A stretch of 53,563 bases of DNA. It comes from Kofleriaceae bacterium. Lineage in GTDB: Bacteria > Myxococcota_A > Polyangia > Haliangiales > Haliangiaceae. The stretch is from the NCBI GenBank assembly GCA_025357755.1, contig JANXOP010000272.1:1-53563 (forward strand). Reading direction: 5' to 3'. Positions 35,209 through 43,593 of this stretch are shown here, one piece after another (position 1 is the first letter of the stretch; each line of letters begins with the position of its first letter). A model generated the notes under the pieces. That model worked only from the letters and a program-made list of their open reading frames with translations, had not been told where the DNA came from and searched no databases. Made by a program: the position numbers and the translations under genes.

Positions 35209-35523
35209 ATGGACTACTGGACGCTTGACCGTCTACGCCAGACGCACGCCGGCTGGCGGTTGCTTGCCGCCGATCATTCCGCATTCGTCGCGAGCTTTCT
35301 GCACTCCAGCTTCATTGCGCCGAACGTCCGCACCCGCGCGCAAGGTGAACTTGTCGCCCTCCTTGAGGACAACCTTTTCACGCTGCGTCAGCGGGAATCG
35401 GCTGCCCATTCTCATCGACGACATGACCTGCGATGCGGTTCTGGGGAACATCTCCGTCTAGATCAACGGCGTTCTTCGCAGCCATTCACCGATCGTGCGC
35501 GCCGGAACGCAGTCGGTCAATGA
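35209..35523 (+). pseudogene. Truncated N-terminal fragment of a Wadjet jetA gene (DUF3375)
   Basis: From ATG 35209 about 62 residues match the N-terminus of DUF3375 proteins (JetA/MksF-type subunit of Wadjet): TLDRLRQTHAGWRLLAADHSAFVASFLHS, then FIAPNVRTRAQGELVALLEDNLFTLR. Full-length JetA proteins are about 480-500 residues. Homology stops near 35394, and the remaining codons to 35523 are unrelated. No jetB, jetC or jetD follows. In family knowledge Wadjet recognises and cleaves circular plasmids, so this is likely the relic of a lost defence locus beside the SIR2-like gene. Loss was probably by deletion or recombination at 35380-35395. Confidence 0.7.
35378..35485 (-). pseudogene. Short carboxypeptidase-regulatory-like fragment
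   Basis: This is a 35-codon frame whose C-terminal half reads NRIAGHVVDENGQPIPADA before TGA, the characteristic first strands of a CarboxypepD_reg domain. The neighbouring 907-residue gene has similar units (RVIASNGQPMRD). It ends at the jetA fragment junction, so it may be a scrap of a second such gene joined there by rearrangement. Confidence 0.35.
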
Positions 35524-35612
35524 CGCCGCGGGCGCGTTGCGATCTCGAAGAAAGCGCGCAGCGCTCATAGCCACAAGCCGTCAACGCGTCGTGATGTGGA
35601 ACATGGCCGCGC

Positions 35613-38336
35613 TCATAGCTCGACTGCGGTGATGGCAACGACGGCGCCGTTAGCGAATCCGAACCGATATGTGTCACCCGCCGTCAGCGTTTCGCCTTCC
35701 AGGAACTGCTGCAGGACCTCGGAGTTGGAGAGCCCCGTTACCGCGGTTCCATCGATCGTCACGATGATGTCGCCAACACGAACACCCGCGCGTGCTGCGG
35801 GACCGTCCGAGACGAAACCAGAGATCGCGAAGGTGTGCTGATCGCACGACATGCCTAAGGTGCCGCGCAATCCGTGGCGCGCGGGCATCGCCCGTATGAT
35901 GCCGACATCGACGTCTTGTCCGGGCGCTGCGTTGTATTCGACTGCAACTTGACCGCGTCCCCACCGCGAACCCGAGGACGATAGCTGGACATAATCCTTC
36001 CCGGCACGCACATGTGCGATCGCGAACCGTCCCGCGTCGTCACTGACGGCGGCACCTCGAGCCCACGTTTCGCCGATCTCGTATTGTTCCACGTAGGCAA
36101 GGAGGCCCGCGATTGGGCGACCGGTGATCGCGTTCACGACGGTGCCGTGTGCCGACGCGAAGCGTTCGATCGCGAGGTCGAGGTGCGCGGGCTCGGTGCC
36201 GACATCGACAAAGCCGCTCACTTCCCCTTCGCGCGTGACCGCCTTGCACAAGGTCGTGCCTAGCTCGACGGAGGTGAAACGATAACTGCCGTCGGGTGAG
36301 TCGAACTGTTGCGACAGCACGCCGCAAGTAAGCTCGAAGATCCGAACCGGCTTGCCGTTCGATGTCACGTGCCCAGTGAGCGTGCTGAGGGGAGGCAGTT
36401 GGATCGTGCCGGCATCCCCGGTGTTCGCGCGTTTGACCTCGGCATGACCACCAGTTCGGCCATCGCGTGCGCGCAGGCTGTACGCACCGGCCTGCAGTGG
36501 CGTGAGCTCGAACGAGCCGTCCGCCCGTGTCAGCACGGACGGGATGTATTCGCCGGACTTGCCGTCTGCGGAATCGGGGCCGTCCGCTGTGACCGCAACG
36601 TCACGCATCGGCTGCCCATTCGACGCGATCACGCGGCCGCGGATCGCGCTGTGCCGGGGAGCGAGCGTCAAGACGAGATCGCTGCGTGGAGCCTCGATCG
36701 TCGGCGTCGTGTTGTCGAATCGAGGCGAGTCGCGCGCGAATGCCACCATGTGCTTACCCGGAGTCACATGAGCGAGGAATCGTCCGTCCGATCGCGTGCT
36801 GACGATCGTCGTGTCCACGGCTACGAAGACGCCGCTCACCGCGAGCCCATCGGAATCGATCACGCGCCCGCTGACCGCAGCCGTCGGGGGCTGCGACATC
36901 TTCACTACGAGGTCCGATCGATCGTGATCGCGAACGGCGACCGCGAGCGTTCCTGAACTGCCATCGGCAGTCGTCGCATACAACTTGTACGTTCCATTTG
37001 GTACGGCGCGCAGCACGAACTCGCCGGTCGGGGATGTGTTGATATTGACGTTGCCACGCCACTCGCTACCGTCGTCTTGAAGCCGGAGCTCGAACGCCGT
37101 TGGCGGATCGATGCGACCGCGCACGGTGTTCCCGGCGGTCAACTGGATCACCACACCGTTAACGTCACGATCGATAACCGTGACGGTGTCGTGGTCCACC
37201 GGGGCAAAGCCCTTCGCGAACACCTGAATCGCGTAGACCGCCGGCTCGAGCCCATCGAGCACGAAGCTGCCATCGCTGGCTACCGGAGCATGAATGTCTA
37301 CGCGCATGCGACCCCAAGAACGGATCTGCATCTCCGAGAACACCGTCCCGGGTGTCGCGTCCAATCGGCCGTGGATGGCCAATGCGCGGTGCGCGACGAG
37401 ATGGATCGCCGGATCTACCTCTCCAACGCCGAGGCTGACGGCCACTTCACCGCGTGTCACATAGCCCGGGGCGCGCGCGCTGAGTTGGTAGCGACCGGCA
37501 CGCAGCTGTCGAAGCGCAAATGTGCCGTCTCCACCGGACTCAGCCTCCGATTGAGAGCTGGACGAGATCTGTGCGCCCGCGAGCGGAAGGTGTGTGTCAT
37601 CCGTGACGACGTCACCGCGAATCATCGATCCCGGAACGAGGTGGAAATCGAGCACGCCATCGTCGCCATCGATACCCACCTTTCCATAGTCGGGAACATA
37701 GTCTTCGTGGTCGACGTCGACCTGATGAAACCCGTCTCCGACGGCGAGCGCATACGCGCCGGACCCGTTGGTCAGCGCGATCGCGGGAACCTCTCCCCAC
37801 ATGCTCACACGCGCGCCGACGATCGGACCACCGCCGACATCGGTCACCGTGCCACGTACGACGTGCCCGCCAGGCGTGAGCTCGAGAGCCACCCGCGGTG
37901 ATGCACCTTTCGGCACGATGACTCGATCGCTCACCTTCGTTACGAAGCCGGGCGCGGTCGCGGAGATACGGTACGCACCTGGCGCAATCGGGATCGACCA
38001 GCTTCCATCGGGTTGCGTCGTAGCGACTGTGAGGTCCCATTGATCGAGTACGAGTCGTTCGTGATTCACGGCGATCACCGCGCCCGCGATTGGCGCGCCG
38101 TCCTTCTCTCGCGTGACGCGACCACCGAGAGTCGCGGCCGCTGGCGGACCGTGGCGGCCCGTCATCGCGCTGCCATCGGCCGTCATGGAGGCGGCACTCG
38201 GTGCGTTCACTTTATGCGAGTTGTGCCACCACAACAGAACCAGGAGCACCGCGAGCCCCAACCCCACCACGCCTAGACGACGACGCACCGCCGGATCGTA
38301 CAACAACGAATTCGCCTTCGAAGTAGAAACGGTCAA
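35613..38336 (-). CDS. Membrane-anchored protein with carboxypeptidase-regulatory repeats and a PDZ domain
   Basis: This is a 907-residue protein. After a short cytoplasmic stretch a membrane helix (about 21-37: GVVGLGLAVLLVLLWW) would place the rest outside. Several CarboxypepD_reg-type beta-sandwich units follow (GGRVTREKDGAPIAGAVIAV; GTVTDVGGGPIVGARVSM; SGRVIDSDGLAVSGVFVAV; GRVIASNGQPMRDVAVTA; GTVVNAITGRPIAGLLAYV). The C-terminus is PDZ-like (SDGPAARAGVRVGDIIVTIDGTAVTG). The apparent start is TTG 38336. Such proteins are large envelope adhesins or scaffolds in Myxococcota. Cargo function in the island is unclear. It is probably on its own transcript. Confidence 0.87.
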   Translation of the reverse strand: MTVSTSKANSLLYDPAVRRRLGVVGLGLAVLLVLLWWHNSHKVNAPSAASMTADGSAMTGRHGPPAAATLGGRVTREKDGAPIAGAVIAVNHERLVLDQWDLTVATTQPDGSWSIPIAPGAYRISATAPGFVTKVSDRVIVPKGASPRVALELTPGGHVVRGTVTDVGGGPIVGARVSMWGEVPAIALTNGSGAYALAVGDGFHQVDVDHEDYVPDYGKVGIDGDDGVLDFHLVPGSMIRGDVVTDDTHLPLAGAQISSSSQSEAESGGDGTFALRQLRAGRYQLSARAPGYVTRGEVAVSLGVGEVDPAIHLVAHRALAIHGRLDATPGTVFSEMQIRSWGRMRVDIHAPVASDGSFVLDGLEPAVYAIQVFAKGFAPVDHDTVTVIDRDVNGVVIQLTAGNTVRGRIDPPTAFELRLQDDGSEWRGNVNINTSPTGEFVLRAVPNGTYKLYATTADGSSGTLAVAVRDHDRSDLVVKMSQPPTAAVSGRVIDSDGLAVSGVFVAVDTTIVSTRSDGRFLAHVTPGKHMVAFARDSPRFDNTTPTIEAPRSDLVLTLAPRHSAIRGRVIASNGQPMRDVAVTADGPDSADGKSGEYIPSVLTRADGSFELTPLQAGAYSLRARDGRTGGHAEVKRANTGDAGTIQLPPLSTLTGHVTSNGKPVRIFELTCGVLSQQFDSPDGSYRFTSVELGTTLCKAVTREGEVSGFVDVGTEPAHLDLAIERFASAHGTVVNAITGRPIAGLLAYVEQYEIGETWARGAAVSDDAGRFAIAHVRAGKDYVQLSSSGSRWGRGQVAVEYNAAPGQDVDVGIIRAMPARHGLRGTLGMSCDQHTFAISGFVSDGPAARAGVRVGDIIVTIDGTAVTGLSNSEVLQQFLEGETLTAGDTYRFGFANGAVVAITAVEL

Positions 38337-38955
38337 GACCGATGCACGTGTCCAACAGTGATCGAAGACGTGGCGCGAAGCACGCCACCGCGCATTCCCA
38401 CACCGAGCACATCAGCGACGTTCGCCGCGAAAAGAGGCGGTCTCGCTTGCGGGCCGATACTGTGCTCAACCGCAGTCGATCTCGTCGACGAGCACCGCGA
38501 GCAGCGCCGGCGCTTCGACGGCCTCAGGTGGCCCTACGCGCCGATGGCTAGAAGCCGGCGATAGCATGAGCGATGAAAGTCATCGTCGTCGAACCAGGCA
38601 GATGTTCGCCTGCCGCAACACGCCCGAGCAGTTGCTGCACACAGACGCCGTTGAGCCCCTGCACGGAAACGCCGTTTACCTGTGACTAGGTCACCAACGG
38701 CAGGCCCGCCTTTCAAGGCGCCCCAACCATGCCGCCTCTGCAAGCAGCATGTCCGGGATCAGCCCGTCAGCCACACCATGCCGCCGCCCGTCGAAACGAT
38801 GGTGCAAACGTACGTGTTGGACCACAGCATATCGGCGTCGTCCGCTAAACCTCACGTACCGACGTTCTGTCGGGCGAACTGGGACTACGTCCGAGGCGTT
38901 GCCTTCGGTCTAATCGATGTCTCGCAAAACGCCTGGGCCGATCTACAGTCTTTCG
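38337..38955. other. Intergenic region without a supported gene
   Basis: About 620 bp lie between the repeat protein and the acetyltransferase. Several short frames exist on both strands (for example 38342-38551 and 38534-38743), but none shows a domain, signal peptide or ribosome-binding site. No tRNA or terminator was found. It may contain the two divergent promoters. Confidence 0.5.
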
Positions 38956-39510
38956 ATGCCGACGCCGCGGATCGTGGACCTCGGAACCGCGGACTCGTCC
39001 GTGCGGTACCAAGCCGCCGAGGTCCTCGTCGAGGCCTTTCCACACGCGAACGGTTGGCCGACGATCGAGGACGCGACCAACGAAGTGACGGATCTCCTGA
39101 CTCCAGAGAGGCGATGCCGCGCAGCGCTCGATGGCGATGACCAACTGGCTGGATGGATCGCGGCGACTCCCGGATACCGCGGCCGCGTATGGGAGCTACA
39201 TCCGCTAGTCGTGCGTGGCTCCGCGAGGGGGCAGGGCATCGGCCTACAGCTGGTTCGAGATCTGGAACGCCTTCTCGTCGCTGAAGGCGCGCTGACGCTA
39301 TGGGTCGGCACCGACGACGATCTCGGCGAGACCAGCGTCGCGCACCTAAACCTGTATCCCGAGCCACTGGCACACCTCCGTGGTGTTCGGTTCGCGCCGA
39401 GTCACCCGCTCGGGTTCTACCTTCGCGCCGGGTTCGCGCTGTCCGGCGTGGTGCCGGACGCCAACGGACGCGGCCTTCCTGGCATCCTGCTCTCAAAGCG
39501 AATCGGGTGA
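38956..39510 (+). CDS. GNAT acetyltransferase, AAC(6')-like
   Basis: This is a 184-residue protein from ATG 38956 (a start at 38917 is possible but non-homologous). The GNAT core has the acetyl-CoA loop VRGSARGQGIGLQLVRDLE after VWELHPLVV. The C-terminal part, with LTLWVGTDDDLGETS, NLYPEPLAHL, HPLGFYLRAGFALSGVVPDANGRG, resembles aminoglycoside 6'-N-acetyltransferase-type GNATs. Substrate is not certain. Its stop overlaps by 4 bases (GTGA) the start of the phosphotransferase gene, so both are made together. Confidence 0.8.
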   Translation: MPTPRIVDLGTADSSVRYQAAEVLVEAFPHANGWPTIEDATNEVTDLLTPERRCRAALDGDDQLAGWIAATPGYRGRVWELHPLVVRGSARGQGIGLQLVRDLERLLVAEGALTLWVGTDDDLGETSVAHLNLYPEPLAHLRGVRFAPSHPLGFYLRAGFALSGVVPDANGRGLPGILLSKRIG

Positions 39511-40370
39511 TCGACGCCGCCGCGATCGCCGACGCCTATGCGATCGGCGAGATCCTGAGCTTCGAACTGATCGCGCGAATCGCGAACGACCTCGTTCGCG
39601 TCGAGACTGCAAGCGGAGCGCTGTGGCTCAAGCTCGCTAGCAGGAGCGGCCGCACCGTGAACGAGCTCGAGGCCGAAGCCGACATCGTGGCGTGCTTGGG
39701 ACGAGCGAAGATCTCGGTGACTCAGCCGGTGCGGCGAGCGGACGGTCGGTACGCAGGTCTGGTGATGGGCCGCCCGGCCATCATGTTTCGCGAGGCACGC
39801 GGCATCGAGGTCACTTCACCGAGTCGCGAGCAAGCATGCGCGCTCGGCGCGCTGACCGCCAACCTCCATCTCGCGTGTTGCAGCGTCGCGAACCGGTGGA
39901 CGATTGATACAAACAGCCTGTTCCACGAACCTCTCACTTGGCTCGGTCAGCGGTGTCCCGTGGCGATCGCGAGCATCGGCACCGAGATGATCGCGAAACT
40001 GGCGAGCCCCTTGCCTATTGGCCTGTGCCACGGCGATCTGCATCTCGAGAACGTGCACTTCGATGGTGACGTGCCGACGCTGCTCGACTTCGAGGTCTGC
40101 GGGACCGGCCCGCTCGTCTACGACCTCGCGTGCTATTGGCGAAAGCACGTGTCCGACTGGGAGCCATTTCTCGCCGGCTACACTTCGGTACGGCCCCTCA
40201 CGTCCGACGAGCGTCGGGCGATTCCCATCCTTGCCACGTTGCGCGGGATCTGGACAATGGCGCTACCTGCTGCACCGAACGCGACATGGGGTCGCGAGTG
40301 GCTCGATGCCGAGTACTTCGAAGCACACCTCCAAATGATTCGAGCGCTACGGAGCCGAGACTTCGAGTGA
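39507..40370 (+). CDS. Aminoglycoside phosphotransferase-family kinase
   Basis: This is a 287-residue protein starting with GTG 39507, overlapping the TGA of the acetyltransferase. The protein-kinase-like APH fold has an ATP-loop strand (LWLKLASRSG, with Lys), then the Brenner motif GLCHGDLHLENVHFDG and the metal motif LLDFEVCGTGPLVYDLACYW. Homologues phosphorylate aminoglycosides, homoserine, choline and other small hydroxyls. Its translational coupling to an AAC(6')-like enzyme recalls bifunctional AAC/APH resistance enzymes, although proof of substrate is lacking. Confidence 0.85.
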   Translation: MIDAAAIADAYAIGEILSFELIARIANDLVRVETASGALWLKLASRSGRTVNELEAEADIVACLGRAKISVTQPVRRADGRYAGLVMGRPAIMFREARGIEVTSPSREQACALGALTANLHLACCSVANRWTIDTNSLFHEPLTWLGQRCPVAIASIGTEMIAKLASPLPIGLCHGDLHLENVHFDGDVPTLLDFEVCGTGPLVYDLACYWRKHVSDWEPFLAGYTSVRPLTSDERRAIPILATLRGIWTMALPAAPNATWGREWLDAEYFEAHLQMIRALRSRDFE

Positions 40371-40498
40371 CGCGACGACCCTGATTGCCATCGCCGGCGC
40401 GGTCACAGTCGAAGCCTCGTATCATCGAAGTTAATTCGCCCGGAGTAGCGCGCGGGCCACCGAGCGGTTGGATGAACAACGCGGGTGGAACCTAGACC

Positions 40499-42237
40499 CT
40501 ACATTCGATCGGGGACCGAGATCCCGAGCAGCCCGAGCGCGCATGCGAGCGTCCGCGCCGTGAGTTGGGTGAGGAGCAAGCGGGAGGCGCGCACCGGCGG
40601 ATCGGCTTTCAAGATCGGACAGGCGTCGTAGAACGAGGTGAAGGCGCTCGCAAGCGCGTAGCTGTAGCTGACGAGCCGATGCGGCTCGAGCGCGCGTTCG
40701 ACATCGCGCACGACGGTGCCGAGGCCGAGTACGGCAAAAGCGAGCTCGCGCTCCTTCGGTTCGACGATCGCAAGACCATCGGCGGGCAGCTCGCCAGCCT
40801 TTCGAAGTACCGATCGCGCACGCGCGTACGCGTACTGGCAGTAGCCGGCGGTATTGCCGTCGAACGAGACCATGCGCTCGAGATCGAAGATGTAGTCCTT
40901 CACGCGATCGCTCGACAGATCCGCGTACTTGATCGCGCCGACACCGACCATGCGCGCGAGCTCGTGCAGCGTCGCATCGTCGATCGATTCCTTGGACTCG
41001 CTTGCCTTGGCGCGCGCGACGTTCTCAGCGCGTTGGATTGCTTCGTCGATCATGTCGACGAGTCGGACGTTGTCGCCGAGGCGGCTCATCAACATGTGGC
41101 CATCGGGGCCGAGCACCGAGCCGAACGCGACGTGCTCGGCCGGCGCGGGTGGTGTCAGCCACCCGAGCTCGCGTGCAGCCGTGAAGATCATCGCGAGGTG
41201 CTGGGTCTGCGGCGCTCCGACGACATACAGGATGCGCGTCGCGTGGAGCTGCTGGAGGCGAAACCGAATTGCGGCGAGATCCGTGATCGCGTAACCGAAC
41301 CCGCCGTCGCTCTTGCGAAGCATCAGTGCGAGCGGTGCACCCTCGCGATTCTTGAAGCCGGTGGGGAATGTGCAGAGCGCGCCATCACTGATCCGCGCGT
41401 ACCCGCTTGCCTCGAGCTCGTGCGCGAGGGGAGCGAGTTGGTCGTTGTAGAAGCTCTCGCCCGCGATGTCGCCGTGCTGCAGCGTGATGCCGAGCGTCGC
41501 GTAGACGGTCTCGAAATAGCGCGTCGACAGATCGACGAGTGCACGCCACTGCAGCAGCGTCTGAGGGTCGCCCGCTTGCAGCGCGACGACGCGGCGGCGC
41601 GAGCGACCCGCGAACGCAGGATCGCTGTCGAACTTCGCCCGCGCTGCCTGTAGAACTGTCCCAGCTGACCGATGCCGAGCTCCGCGGCGGCTTGCGCGTC
41701 GCCGAGATCGATCATGTGCTCGATCAACATTCCGAACGGAGTACCCCAGTCGCCAATGTGGTTCTGGCGCAGGACTGTGTGACCGCGCCATTCGAGCACC
41801 CGGGCGAGCGAATCGCCGATCACGGTGCTGCGCAGGTGACCGACGTGCATCTCCTTCGCGACGTTCGGATGCGAGTAATCGATCACGATCCGCTCCGGCG
41901 TTTCGCTGCGCGGCACGGCGAGTCGGTCGCTCGCGTTTGCCGCCGATGCAGCGGCGGCGAGCCACTCGTTGCGTAGCCAGATGTTGAGAAAGCCCGGGTT
42001 CGCGACCTCGATGCGCTCGATCACGTCGTTCGCCGGCAACGCGGCGACGATCGCCTCCGCGATCGCACGCGGTGCGCGCTTGGTCTGACGCGCGAGGCGC
42101 ATTGCGAGGTCCGCTTGTAGATCACCGCGATCCGAACGTCGGACCTGCGGATCCGCATCGAAGTCGGTTCCTAGCGCGCTGACCACGGCCTCGCGCACGA
42201 GTGCGCTGACCGCATCGATAGGATCTACGTGGAGCAT
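40499..42237 (-). pseudogene. argS: Arginyl-tRNA synthetase with one frameshift
   Basis: Class I arginyl-tRNA synthetase, 579 residues if the frame is restored. Residues 1-196 include NPGFLNIWL, the ATP motif HVGH (131-134 in NVAKEMHVGHLRSTVIGD) and NHIGDWGTPFG. At 41649-41650 one base is missing after TTC TAC. The next frame continues AARAKFDSDPAFAGRSRRRVVALQAGDP and KSDGGFGYAITDLAAIRFR, and then a divergent KMSKS-like loop (MLMSRLGDNVRLVDMIDEA). The C-terminal anticodon-binding domain is complete (AGYCQYAYARARSVLRKAGE). It charges tRNA-Arg in the cytoplasm. It lies 30 bp downstream of the WYL gene on the same strand. It is either a decayed extra copy or a sequencing artefact. Confidence 0.88.
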
Positions 42238-42267
42238 CTGCCGGTGGCAGCCTAGCGCACTGTCCAG

Positions 42268-43299
42268 CTAGCCAGCTCTTGCCGGCAGATATTGTGCGCG
42301 AGCGCGATCAAGCTCGTCGACGATCGCGGTGACCAGCTCCGGCGGTTCGACTGCCCGCGCATGAGGTCCCCACTCGAGAACCCACGAGACCACCGGAACG
42401 AGGTTCGTGCAGGTGAACTCGAGCGTCACTTGGCCACGGTCGTTGCGCGTGATGCGCTGGGTCGGATGCCACTCGCGCGCGGTAACCAGATCGGCCTTCT
42501 CGCGACTGAACTCGATCACCACGCGACGCGCTTTCGAAGGATCGCCGATGTGAATGCCAAACGCACCATGGAGCATCTCCTCGATCTTGAAGTCTGCTGG
42601 GACCTCGAACGTGCGCTTTCTCAAGTGTTCGGCCTCCGTGAATCGTTCGACCGCGAAGACGCCGAACGTCCTGCGCCAATCGGTTACGTCGTTCGACTCC
42701 TCGACACGGCATCCGACGACGTAGAGCCCCTGGCGATACATGAGCAGTGCGAACGGTGCGAGCTCGCCGCGACGCGCGCGACCGCGCGAGTGTTTGTAGG
42801 CGAACCGAACGATCTTGCGCGACATGATTCCGGTCAGGAGCGCGTCGATCACGTCTTCCATGCCGTCATACGCCTTCGTGCCGCCATCGGGCACGTATGC
42901 GAAGTAGTGAGCGAGCGCGACGTGTTCCGTGCGTTCGCTCGCGGTCATGGGTTGTTCGAGCTTCGCGAGCACGCTGAGTATGTCGTCGTGCAGCGGAGTG
43001 CCTCGAAGCACGTCGAATGCACGGCGCACGGCGAGCAGCGTGTATCGCTCGCGCCGCGTGACCGCGATCGCACTGACGCTCGACTCCACCAAGCGTGCAG
43101 CCGTACGGTCACCGATCCTCGTCAGCTTGATCCGAACGGCGGCATCGTCGAGGTCCGCGAGGTCGCGCCGGATGGTTCGCTCGCTCACATCGAGCTCGCG
43201 CGCGAGGTCAGCCAGCGTTCGGCCGTGCTTATATCCGCGCAATGCGTCCAGAAGGCGCAACGCTCGCGCGGTTTGGCTGACCTCACCGCGTCGATACAT
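42268..43299 (-). CDS. WYL-domain transcription regulator
   Basis: This is a 343-residue protein. The start is ATG 43299, preceded by CGGAGG; an upstream extension to 43350 lacks support. It has an N-terminal HTH (QTARALRLLDALRGYKHGRTLADLARELDVSERTIRRDLADL), a linker and a WYL domain (about 160-230, with KIVRFAYKHSRGRARRGELAPFALLMYRQGLYVVGC). A WCX C-terminal domain follows (ARRVVIEFSREKADLVTAREWHPTQ). WYL proteins sense nucleic-acid or nucleotide ligands and often control phage defence or mobile-element genes. Three small inverted repeats lie in the upstream region that it shares divergently with 43594, suggesting operators. Confidence 0.92.
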   Translation of the reverse strand: MYRRGEVSQTARALRLLDALRGYKHGRTLADLARELDVSERTIRRDLADLDDAAVRIKLTRIGDRTAARLVESSVSAIAVTRRERYTLLAVRRAFDVLRGTPLHDDILSVLAKLEQPMTASERTEHVALAHYFAYVPDGGTKAYDGMEDVIDALLTGIMSRKIVRFAYKHSRGRARRGELAPFALLMYRQGLYVVGCRVEESNDVTDWRRTFGVFAVERFTEAEHLRKRTFEVPADFKIEEMLHGAFGIHIGDPSKARRVVIEFSREKADLVTAREWHPTQRITRNDRGQVTLEFTCTNLVPVVSWVLEWGPHARAVEPPELVTAIVDELDRARAQYLPARAG

Positions 43300-43320
43300 C
43301 GCAACCTCCGATGCAAATCG

Positions 43321-43477
43321 GGCTTTGGAGGCCAGCAAAGCCTTCTGCAATGCCTTTCGAGGGTTGAATCGAAAGCCGGATCGAAAGCCTTTCGCTGCGC
43401 CGACTCCAACTCAACGTGCAGTGATTACGTTGGTTCGACGGCGTTGCGAGAGGCTTTGGGAAAGCAGCGCCAAAGCC
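43321..43477. promoter_or_regulatory. Operator-like inverted repeats between the WYL regulator and the island operon
   Basis: The 294-bp divergent spacer contains GGCTTTG-8-CAAAGCC at 43321-43342, CGAAAG-C-CTTTCG at 43382-43394 (inside a CGAAAGCC direct repeat at 43370 and 43382), and GGCTTTGG-10-CCAAAGCC at 43452-43477. The outer two share the same arms. This looks like a cluster of regulator-binding sites for the WYL protein or the HTH protein. Confidence 0.55.
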
Positions 43478-43593
43478 ACCGGAACTCTGCCAAAGGGTTT
43501 TGGGCCTCGGGGATCGCCACATGCTTCGGTCGTTCTCGCGCAGTTGCACGCTCGTGACAAGGGTTGTCATTCGAGCGCTCTACCTTCTGAGGC

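Noticed and set aside
35054..35461. A 135-residue plus-strand frame
   Set aside because: It overlaps the jetA fragment in another frame and lacks any domain.
43321..43477. Repeats considered as a CRISPR array or origin iterons
   Set aside because: Units are short, irregularly spaced and palindromic; no uniform spacers, cas genes or rep gene. Operator sites are a better fit.
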